Assembly (NCBI GenBank): GCA_031265345.1
Contig: JAISCU010000126.1
Coordinates: 1 to 13,951, forward strand
Direction: 5' to 3'
Source: Bifidobacteriaceae bacterium
Lineage (GTDB): Bacteria > Actinomycetota > Actinomycetes > Actinomycetales > WQXJ01
Length of the DNA stretch: 13,951 bases
Made by a program: the position numbers and the translations under genes. Below, in pieces: positions 1-5,969 of this stretch; within the stretch, counting starts at the first letter, position 1, and the number at the start of each line of letters is the position of its first letter. A model generated the notes under the pieces. That model ran no database searches and had not been told where the DNA came from. It worked only from the letters and a program-made list of their open reading frames with translations.

Positions 1-30
1 TCTACTGCGGCTGAAACCCGCCCGTCCCCT

Positions 31-110
31 GAGACACCAACGCACACAAGTTCCCGAGACACAAACGTCCACAAGACTCCGAGACAGAAGTGTCCACAAG
101 ACTCCGAGAC
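31..110. repeat. 25-bp tandem repeat, three units plus a partial fourth
   Basis: Units run 31-55, 56-80 and 81-105, and a fourth begins at 106 (GAGAC) before diverging. Each unit begins GAGACA and contains CACAAG; units 2 and 3 share GTCCACAAGACTCC. The GTCCACA parts at 65-73 and 90-98 match 7 and 8 of 9 bases of the actinobacterial DnaA box TTGTCCACA. There are no spacers, so this is not a CRISPR array. It could be iterated protein-binding sites, or the subterminal repeats of a lost insertion sequence; no transposase is present to support the second idea. Confidence 0.85.
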
Positions 111-133
111 ATGGCATGGCGCCCGGGTCGAGT

Positions 134-305
134 TGCAGCCAGTTGTGGACAACGGTGCCCGATGCCGCCCGGCCGGGGGCTCGTGTTTGCGCAGGTCGCC
201 GGGCGCACGGCATCGGCGTCGTGTTCGGGCCGTGTCCACAATTGGCTGCATTTGGCGGCCGGGTCGAGTTCCAGCCAGTTGTGGACACCGCCCTCGATGC
301 CGCCC
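134..305. repeat. Two copies of a hairpin-forming intergenic repeat
   Basis: Copy 1 (about 115-173) and copy 2 (232-305) share CCGGGTCGAGTT, CAGCCAGTTGTGGACA and a CGATGCCGCCCGGCC tail. Copy 2 is a clear inverted repeat: arms 232-248 and 272-288 pair over 17 bp with one mismatch around a 23-nt loop, and each arm carries a DnaA-like box. In copy 1 the left arm is replaced by the 25-bp tandem sequence. The same layout (GTGTCC, GGCTGCA, CGAGTTC, CAGACACCGCC, CGATGCC) recurs on the minus strand at 12154-12223 and 12290-12359. This suggests a dispersed element family. Confidence 0.7.
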
Positions 306-366
306 GGCCAGGCCCGCCCGCTGGTCTGGCCAGCGCCGAACCATAGTCGGGGACTTGACCGCCGCT

Positions 367-489
367 ATGGCTCGGCGTTACCGGGAACGGTCTCAGTCCC
401 GTCTGGCGACCTTCTTGGGCGAGCTTCGGGCGCGGGGCATGTTGACGGCTCGACCGGCCAGAGCGAAAGGACATTGGTCCCGAGTTTGA
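367..489 (+). CDS. Possible 40-residue basic peptide, unrecognised
   Basis: An ATG at 367 opens 40 codons ending at the TGA that closes at 489. The product is rich in Arg, Ala and Leu (MARRYRERSQSRLATFLGEL at its start). It lies between the hairpin repeats and the dense DnaA boxes. I do not recognise it, and there is no well-placed Shine-Dalgarno sequence. The reading frame extends upstream through repeat DNA, so it may be chance or the decayed tail of an older gene. It is recorded because it is the only frame in 1-737 with a plausible protein-like composition. Confidence 0.15.
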   Translation: MARRYRERSQSRLATFLGELRARGMLTARPARAKGHWSRV

Positions 490-632
490 GTCGCGTCATC
501 CCCAGGCTTTTCCACAGGTTCACAGAATCAGCAGACGAAGACTGTGGACAATGGGGGGCCGCCTGTGAATAACCTCCCGCAAATCCTGTGGATAAGGCTC
601 TGACCAGCGAAAACATGGCAAAACGCTCGGAC

Positions 633-661
633 TTGACAAAGGGCGTACCTGTGGATAAAGG
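633..661 (+). promoter_or_regulatory. Sigma70-like promoter overlapping a DnaA box
   Basis: A perfect TTGACA (633-638) is followed after 17 bp by TAAAGG (656-661). The -10 region overlaps the TTATCCACA box at 650-658, so DnaA binding would block it. It points right, but no plus-strand gene follows before the convergent 3' end of the epimerase at 738. If real it may make an untranslated or origin-linked transcript. The -10 match is weak. Confidence 0.3.
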
Positions 662-709
662 GACCCCCGGCGACCGGGTTCTGGCTGCTCACAGGCCCGT
701 AGGCTGTTC

Positions 710-729
710 AAAGTGGCCCAAAGTGGCCC
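710..729. repeat. 10-bp tandem duplication
   Basis: AAAGTGGCCC occurs twice head to tail, immediately after the last codons of the convergent epimerase gene. No function is evident. Confidence 0.6.
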
Positions 730-737
730 ACTCCGCC

Positions 738-1721
738 TCAGGCGAGCTCGGCCAATTGGTCGAAGGCCTCGTCCAGCTCCGGCGACACCACCGCGTGCCC
801 CGGATGCGAGTCATGGAAGTTGATGTACTGGGCCGCGCCGACCCGCCAGGGGATCTTCTGCGCGAACCCGGTGGCGATGGAGCGGACCTTGGAATTGTCG
901 AAGAACACCGAATGCGCCTTGTCGCCGGTCAGCCCGTCCACCACATCGGGCAGGAAGCGCCCAATCGTGGAAGAAGCGACATGGACCAAGCGGGGCCGCT
1001 CAACCCCCGCCGCGCGGGCCAGTTCGCCATAGATGGCGTCCCAAGGCAGGAACTCGTCGCCGGTGATGTGGAAGGTGTTGCCGATGGCCCGCCGGTCCGC
1101 GAACAGCGGCACGAAGCAATAGGCGAAATCGGACGCGTGGGTCAGCGTCCAGAGCGATGTGCCGTCCCCATGCACCACGACTGGCTTGCCTTGGCGCATC
1201 CGGGCGATGTCGGTCCAGCCGCCCGTCGTGACCGACATGGCGGCATCGTACGTGTGCGAGGGACGGACAATCGTGGCCGGGAAGCCCTCGGAGCGAACCA
1301 GGCCGACCAGGTAGTCCTCGCAGGCGATCTTGTCGCGCGAGTACTGCCAGAAGGGGTTGACCAGCGGAGTCGACTCGGTGATGGGCAGCGCGGCGGGCGG
1401 CTTCTGGTAGGCCGAGGCGGTCGAGATGAAGATGTATTGCCCCAGCCGGGAGCCCAGCAGTTCGACGTTCCGCCGTAACCGGGACACGTCGTAGGACAGG
1501 AAATCGGCCACCACGTCGAACCGGCGCCCGTCTAGAGCGGCGGCCAGCGAGGCTGAATCGGTTACGTCGGCTTTGATCCATTCGACCGAATCGGGCAAAG
1601 GCCTCAGCTGGGACAGCCCTCGCCCGACCGCGCTGACGTTCCATCCGGCCCGCTCGGCGGCTTGCACGCACCACCACGAGATCGTGCCGGTGCCGCCAAT
1701 GAACAGCACACTTCCTTCCAT
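738..1721 (-). CDS. NAD(P)-dependent epimerase/reductase, atypical SDR family
   Basis: A 327-residue Rossmann-fold protein. The N-terminus has the nucleotide-binding glycine motif GGTGTIS (residues 9-15) after the first beta strand. An ISTAS stretch (99-103) supplies the usual catalytic Ser/Thr region, and YSRDK (Tyr127, Lys131) is the YxxxK active-site pair. The layout fits extended/atypical SDR proteins annotated as NAD-dependent epimerase/dehydratase; the substrate cannot be read from sequence. I chose the ATG at 1721 because GGAG lies 9 nt upstream (1731-1734); a TTG at 1736 would abut the preceding stop. It begins 15 bp after the hydrolase stop codon, so the two genes are probably one transcript. 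No signal peptide is seen, so it should be cytosolic. Confidence 0.85.
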   Translation of the reverse strand: MEGSVLFIGGTGTISWWCVQAAERAGWNVSAVGRGLSQLRPLPDSVEWIKADVTDSASLAAALDGRRFDVVADFLSYDVSRLRRNVELLGSRLGQYIFISTASAYQKPPAALPITESTPLVNPFWQYSRDKIACEDYLVGLVRSEGFPATIVRPSHTYDAAMSVTTGGWTDIARMRQGKPVVVHGDGTSLWTLTHASDFAYCFVPLFADRRAIGNTFHITGDEFLPWDAIYGELARAAGVERPRLVHVASSTIGRFLPDVVDGLTGDKAHSVFFDNSKVRSIATGFAQKIPWRVGAAQYINFHDSHPGHAVVSPELDEAFDQLAELA

Positions 1722-1736
1722 GACCACTGTCTCCAA

Positions 1737-2840
1737 TCAGTCGAGCATGTTCGCGGCGGCGGCTTCCACCACCGCCGGTTTGATCAATATGCGGTGATGC
1801 CCCAGGCCCTCGGTCGTCATGAGCCGGGCGCCGGTCCACCGCTCCGCGATGTCTTGCGAGACACGATACGGCGACTCCTTGTCGGCGGCGTCGTGGATCA
1901 CCAGCGCGTCCGGCAGCGCCCCGGTGGCCCCCATGTCGGCGATGTCGAATTCGGCCAACTTGCCGTGCGCCCGCTTCTCCATCTCCTCGGTCAGCATCCG
2001 CGTGGCCCGCTTCCGGAAGCCCAGTTTGCGCGCGAAGCTCGCCGCCACTTGGCGCATGTCCGGGCTGGGCGAGACCAGGGTCAGCTTCTCGAACGTCACC
2101 GTCCCGCCCAGGTACGCGCGGCAGACCGCGGCGCAGCCCAGCGAGTGGGCTATCACGCCATAGGGTTGCCCGATGCCGCTCGCCACAGCTTCCAGCGAAC
2201 GGGTCAGTTCGCCCCCGCTCGAGTGGGAGGCGCCATGCTCGCCCGGCCCGGAGTCGCCATGCGAGAGCGCGTCGAACGCGATCACCCTGAAGCCGTCGCG
2301 AGTCAGCGGCGCCACGAAGGCGGCCACTTGGCCGCGCCAGCCGCCCCAGCCGTGGACTAGCAGCACCGTCTTCGGTTCCGGGCCGTCGGCGGGGTGGCTT
2401 GAAGCCCCGCCCAGAAAGTCGTCTGGAGACTTATTGGGCGCGGGCTCGGCTGGTGGCGAGACTTGGGCGGCTGGGGACGGGGTGGCGGCATCGTCCAAGT
2501 CGGTGGCGGTCGGAGCTTCGCCCAGAAAGTCGTCTGGAGACTTATTGGGCGCGGGCTGCTCAGCGGGCGGGTGGCTGTGCGGCTCCCAGGTCTCGATCAC
2601 CAGGTCGGAGCCGGACTCGTGGCGGAAGCGGGAGAGCTGGCCGGGCCAGGGCCGGTTGTCCTTGCGGCGGCCGGGGTTGCCGGGGAGCTTGCACCACACG
2701 CGCGCGGCGGCCTTCGCGGCGAGGCGTGGCGTGACCAGGCCGCCGCCCACGAAACCGACCCAACCGACTGCCTGGACCAAGCGCTTTCGCAAGGGCGGTT
2801 TTCTGCGGGGGACGTGGGTGGGCGGGTCAATGCGGGTCAT
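1737..2840 (-). CDS. Alpha/beta hydrolase with an internal duplicated-peptide insert
   Basis: A 367-residue alpha/beta-hydrolase fold protein. Visible motifs are HGWGG (163-167, oxyanion hole), AHSLG (231-235, nucleophile Ser233), a likely acid Asp320 in HDAADKESP, and His348 or His349 in GLGHHR. The basic N-terminal ~85 residues resemble the leader of actinobacterial hydrolases of this type; residues 22-37 are mildly hydrophobic. Between this leader and the hydrolase core lies a Pro/Ala-rich linker (about 88-155). It contains two identical peptides, APNKSPDDFLG, at 97-107 and 134-144, encoded by an exact 39-bp direct repeat that is itself palindromic. Codons there (AAT, AAG, TCT, CCA, TTT) are less GC-rich than the rest. 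The linker is probably disordered and dispensable. A TAGTCT box precedes the ATG by 9 nt with no Shine-Dalgarno sequence. The substrate is unknown. Confidence 0.85.
   Translation of the reverse strand: MTRIDPPTHVPRRKPPLRKRLVQAVGWVGFVGGGLVTPRLAAKAAARVWCKLPGNPGRRKDNRPWPGQLSRFRHESGSDLVIETWEPHSHPPAEQPAPNKSPDDFLGEAPTATDLDDAATPSPAAQVSPPAEPAPNKSPDDFLGGASSHPADGPEPKTVLLVHGWGGWRGQVAAFVAPLTRDGFRVIAFDALSHGDSGPGEHGASHSSGGELTRSLEAVASGIGQPYGVIAHSLGCAAVCRAYLGGTVTFEKLTLVSPSPDMRQVAASFARKLGFRKRATRMLTEEMEKRAHGKLAEFDIADMGATGALPDALVIHDAADKESPYRVSQDIAERWTGARLMTTEGLGHHRILIKPAVVEAAAANMLD
2408..2557 (-). repeat. Palindromic 39-bp element, two exact copies inside the hydrolase gene
   Basis: Copies lie at 2408-2446 and 2519-2557, 111 bp (37 codons) apart, identical over 39 bp, while the DNA between them is unrelated. 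Each copy is an inverted repeat: left arm CGCCCAGAAAGTC and right arm GACTTATTGGGCG pair at 11 of 13 positions around GTCTGGA. Both copies are in the same frame and encode APNKSPDDFLG. The exact identity and palindromic form suggest an inserted mobile sequence rather than protein-level selection. Confidence 0.75.
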
Positions 2841-3176
2841 GGTGACTTCAGACTATCCCCGAAACGCGGCGCGCGTTACCGGGCTGTGATCATTTCGTGA
2901 CCGAATCGCCGCCTGCTCGGCCGAATTGTGACGCTGGATGGGCCGTTTTGGCACGGTGGCGGACCGGCCTGCGGATAGGGTCGCCATGTGTGGCAAGCTG
3001 GGCCGTGCCGCTCAATCGTGGCGGGCGGCCAGTGTCTCCCCGCGGCATGACAGCCGCTCGCCGGACGGCCCGCCGGGCGGCCCCCTGAGCGGCGCTTGGG
3101 AGGGTCCCGGCTGGCAGGCACGAGGGCGTTCATAGGCACACGTAGGAATTCATGGCAAGGATCGGAAGGATTGGAC
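2841..3176. other. Divergent intergenic region between the hydrolase and the GH65 gene
   Basis: These 336 bp separate two divergent genes and must hold both promoters. On the minus strand TAGTCT lies 9 nt before the hydrolase ATG. For the GH65 gene I see TAGGGT near 2976 but no well-spaced -35 partner. A small imperfect inverted repeat (TTCG TGAC CGAA) lies near 2894-2905. No gene, RNA or riboswitch was recognised. Confidence 0.5.
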
Positions 3177-5708
3177 ATGGCTTGGGAACCGATCGAGGAC
3201 CCGCTGGACCGGACCCGTTTCCCGGTCGACCCCTGGGCGTTGACCGAGGTCGCATTCGATGAGCGCGACCTGGGTGTGACCGAGACGCTGTTCGCGGTCG
3301 GCAACGGCTACCTGGGGCTGCGGGCCAATCCCGACGAGGGCCGGGCCGCCTACGAGCACGGCACCTACATCAACGGTTTCCATGAGACTTTCCGCATCCG
3401 CCACGCCGAGGACGCCTACGGCTTCGCGACGGTGGGCCAAACAATGGTCAACGTCCCGGACGCGAAGGTCATTCGCCTGTACATAGACGACGAACCGCTC
3501 TTGCTGACCGTGGCCGATCTCCAGGAGTATCAGCGCAGACTCGACTTCCAGAGCGGGCAACTGACGCGGAAAGTCGTCTGGCGCACGCCCTCGGGCAAAT
3601 TGGCGCGGATCGTCGCCACCCGGATGACCTCGTTCACGGAACGGCATCTGGCAGTGATGACCTACGAAGTGACAGTGGACCGCGACGCCCCGGTGACGCT
3701 GTCCTCCCAAGTCATCAACCGCCAAGACGGCGAGGACGAATACCACGTGTCCGGTCCCGACGCGGGCAACCCGGCCTGGGACCCGCGCAAGTCCGGGTCC
3801 TTCGGCCAGCGGGTGCTGCGGCCGGAACTGGCCGAGCAGGACGGTCCGGACGGCGACGGCTCGACCTTCCTGGGCTACCGCTGCGCCAATTCGGGCATGA
3901 CGGTGACCGTGGGCGTGACCCACGAACTGACCACCCGGAACGAGTTCACCCGTGAGGACACCATCTCTCCCGACCTGGCTGAGACCCGCTTCACGGTCAA
4001 GGCGCGTGCGGGCGTCCCCGTGCGGCTGACCAAGCTGGTGGCCTACCACTCGTCGCGCGGCGTGCCGCCCACCGAACTGCGGGACCGCTGCCGACTGACC
4101 CTGGACCGGGCGGCGGACCGGGGGGCGCCGGGACTGGCCCAAGACCAGCGGCAGTTCCTGGAGGAGTTCTGGGAACGTTCGGACGTGGAGGTGCACGGCC
4201 AGGGCGGCACTCAGCAGGCGGTCCGCTGGAACCTGTTCCAAGCCCTGCAGGCCTCCGCGCGGGCCGAGGGCGCGGGCATACCGGCGAAGGGCGTGACCGG
4301 GTCCGGCTATTCCGGGCACTACTTCTGGGACGCCGAGATCTACCTGCTGCCGTTCCTGACGTACACCACCCCCTCGTGGGCACGCAACGCTCTGCGGTTC
4401 CGTTACACGATGCTCGGCGCCGCCCGGCGGCGGGCGCTCGACCTGTCCGAGGTCGGGGCTCTGTACCCGTGGCGGACCATCTCCGGGGAGGAGGCTTCGG
4501 CCTTCTACGCCGCCGGGACTGCCCAGTACCATATCGACGCGGACATCGCCTACGCGTTGACCCAGTACCTGCGGGCGACCAGGGACTTCGGCTTCTTGGA
4601 CCGCGAGGCGATAGACATCCTGGTCGAGACCGCCCGCATGTGGCACGGCCTTGGATTCATGCGCGAAGCCGGACGCGGCGCTCCAGTCGAGTTCTTCATC
4701 CACGGCGTGACCGGGCCCGACGAATACACCACCGTGGTCAACGACAACCTCTTCACGAATGTGATGGCCAGGTTCAATCTGCGGGCTGCGGCGCGCGCGG
4801 TGGAATTGTTGAAGACCAACAATCCGGTTGCTTACAGCCAAGCGGTGGCGCGCCTGGGGCTGCGGCCGGTCGAGGCTGCCGACTGGCTCGAGGCGGCGGG
4901 CGCCATGCACATCCCCTACGACGCCTCGCTGGGCATCCATCCGCAGGACGACCAGTTCCTGCAGAAGGAGATCTGGGACCTGGAGTCCACGCCCGCCTCG
5001 AAACGGCCGCTGCTGTTGCACTACCACCCGCTTGTGATCTACCGGTTCCAGGTGTTGAAGCAGACCGACGTGGTGCTGGCGCAATTCCTCTGCTCGAACG
5101 ACTTCACCGCCGAGGAGAAACTGGCCGATTTCGACTACTACGACCCGCTCACCACCGGCGACTCGTCGCTCAGCGCCGTGGCCCAGGCCATCATGGCGGC
5201 CGAGGTCGGCTACCAGGAACTGGCCCAGAAGTATTTCACCGCCGCCCTGTATGTGGATTTGTCCAACCTGCACGGCAACGCCTCCGACGGCGTCCACGTC
5301 GCCTCGGCGGGCGGCGTCTGGTCCTCGCTGGTGTTCGGCTTTGGCGGCCTGCGCGACTCGGACGGACGGCTGTCCTTCGACCCACGCCTGCCGGAGCTCT
5401 GGCAGGGGGTAACGTTCCACCTGACCTTCCACGGCGCGCGCCTGTCCATCCGCCTGACTCAAACGGACATCGAGTTCGCCCTGATCGACGGCCCCGAGAT
5501 CGAGGTCTGGGTGCGCGGTCAGGCCGTCACGGTGCGGGCCGGGAAGCCGACCACGGTCGCGTTGGAGGACCAGGGGCCGCGCTTGCTGGGCGCGCCCACG
5601 GCCCGTGACATCACCGGAGCCGTCCGGGCCGACGGCTCGGTCATCACCTCAACTGTGCCGACCGCCGTGGGGGACTCCCCGGACGCTCCGGGGGACCCGC
5701 TCCCCTGA
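3177..5708 (+). CDS. Family 65 glycoside phosphorylase/hydrolase
   Basis: An 843-residue cytosolic enzyme of the GH65 family (maltose, trehalose, kojibiose and related phosphorylases, plus some hydrolases). The N-terminal beta-sandwich begins FPVDPWAL and contains a glycine-rich GNGYLGLRAN motif typical of the family. The catalytic (alpha/alpha)6 barrel has FWDAEIY (Trp384, Asp385, Glu387) in the sugar-binding region. GPDEY carries the likely general acid Glu516, Lys628-Gln629 lie in LKQTDVV, and DSSLS (662-666) is in the phosphate-site region, followed by the conserved NLHGNASDGVHVASAGG segment. The substrate specificity cannot be fixed from sequence. ATG 3177 was chosen because AAGGA ends 6 nt upstream; an in-frame start at 3096 would add residues unlike the family. 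No beta-phosphoglucomutase gene, the usual partner of GH65 phosphorylases, lies nearby. A GC hairpin overlaps the last codons (5677-5693). Confidence 0.93.
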   Translation: MAWEPIEDPLDRTRFPVDPWALTEVAFDERDLGVTETLFAVGNGYLGLRANPDEGRAAYEHGTYINGFHETFRIRHAEDAYGFATVGQTMVNVPDAKVIRLYIDDEPLLLTVADLQEYQRRLDFQSGQLTRKVVWRTPSGKLARIVATRMTSFTERHLAVMTYEVTVDRDAPVTLSSQVINRQDGEDEYHVSGPDAGNPAWDPRKSGSFGQRVLRPELAEQDGPDGDGSTFLGYRCANSGMTVTVGVTHELTTRNEFTREDTISPDLAETRFTVKARAGVPVRLTKLVAYHSSRGVPPTELRDRCRLTLDRAADRGAPGLAQDQRQFLEEFWERSDVEVHGQGGTQQAVRWNLFQALQASARAEGAGIPAKGVTGSGYSGHYFWDAEIYLLPFLTYTTPSWARNALRFRYTMLGAARRRALDLSEVGALYPWRTISGEEASAFYAAGTAQYHIDADIAYALTQYLRATRDFGFLDREAIDILVETARMWHGLGFMREAGRGAPVEFFIHGVTGPDEYTTVVNDNLFTNVMARFNLRAAARAVELLKTNNPVAYSQAVARLGLRPVEAADWLEAAGAMHIPYDASLGIHPQDDQFLQKEIWDLESTPASKRPLLLHYHPLVIYRFQVLKQTDVVLAQFLCSNDFTAEEKLADFDYYDPLTTGDSSLSAVAQAIMAAEVGYQELAQKYFTAALYVDLSNLHGNASDGVHVASAGGVWSSLVFGFGGLRDSDGRLSFDPRLPELWQGVTFHLTFHGARLSIRLTQTDIEFALIDGPEIEVWVRGQAVTVRAGKPTTVALEDQGPRLLGAPTARDITGAVRADGSVITSTVPTAVGDSPDAPGDPLP
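5677..5693 (+). terminator. GC hairpin at the 3' end of the GH65 gene
   Basis: CCCCGGA and TCCGGGG form a perfect 7-bp stem with a 3-nt loop, 15 bp before the end of the stop codon. No U tract follows. It may slow or end transcription, as compact GC stems often do in actinobacteria, or may simply reflect codon composition. Confidence 0.3.
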
Positions 5709-5969
5709 TCCGGGTATCCAGCCTGGCCGACGGGCCTGGGGACGGAGGTTCGTCTCAAACTCGGGGACGGACATTCGGGCCGCAGGTCAGAAAGTTGGTG
5801 AGGCGACCGCCGCCGATGCCGCCGGGTCGTCAGCCGAGGTGGCCGTCGGGGCCGCCGCACGGCATCGTCCAAGTCTTGCCACCGGCGGCGGGGCAAGGCG
5901 CGGTCGCGTGCTCGGCCGGATGTCGGCCCTGCCTGTTTGGCCAGGTCAAGCGCCTGCCGAGACGCCGGG
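5709..5969. other. Convergent intergenic region with short repeats
   Basis: Two genes converge here. Visible elements are a doubled GGGGACGGA about 27 bp apart (5738-5772), resembling the GAGACA tandem at the left end, and a CGATGCCGCC motif (5814-5823) like the tail of the hairpin family. There is also an inverted pair CGATGCCG (5814-5821) and CGGCATCG (5860-5867). GGCATCGTCCAAGTC (5861-5875) is identical to 2487-2501 inside the hydrolase gene. CGCCTG (5951-5956) and CAGGCG (5971-5976) bracket the hppA stop codon as a weak stem. No gene was found. Confidence 0.5.

Larger units (their letters stand above)
65..658. other. DnaA-box cluster, candidate replication origin or DnaA-binding locus
   Basis: Perfect boxes, all read on the minus strand, are TTGTCCACA at 144-152 and 543-551, TTATTCACA at 564-572, and TTATCCACA at 587-595 and 650-658. 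One-mismatch boxes are at 90-98 (+), 232-240 (+), 280-288 (-) and 508-516 (+, TTTTCCACA). A weaker one is at 65-73. The four perfect boxes at 543-658 share one orientation and have start-to-start spacings of 21, 23 and 63 bp, close to whole helical turns. Such density in GC-rich DNA is typical of oriC or a dnaA promoter. No dnaA, dnaN, rpmH or parAB is visible, but sequence left of base 1 is unknown. A datA-like DnaA-titration site is the main alternative. Confidence 0.6.

Noticed and set aside
31..110. CRISPR array
   Set aside because: The 25-bp units are contiguous with no spacers, and no cas genes are present. The right-end repeats also lack spacer-like variation.
1..290. Insertion-sequence end
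   Set aside because: The tandem units could be transposase-binding repeats, but no transposase, terminal inverted repeat pair or target duplication is visible within the window.
3569..3581. 13-bp match to the palindromic hydrolase element inside the GH65 gene
   Set aside because: Only one arm and the loop match, the palindrome is absent, and the codons give an ordinary part of the GH65 protein; chance is the simplest explanation.
3150..5462. 770-codon open frame antisense to the GH65 gene
   Set aside because: It lacks any protein-like motif and mirrors the third-position GC bias of a well-supported GH65 gene, a common artefact in high-GC DNA.
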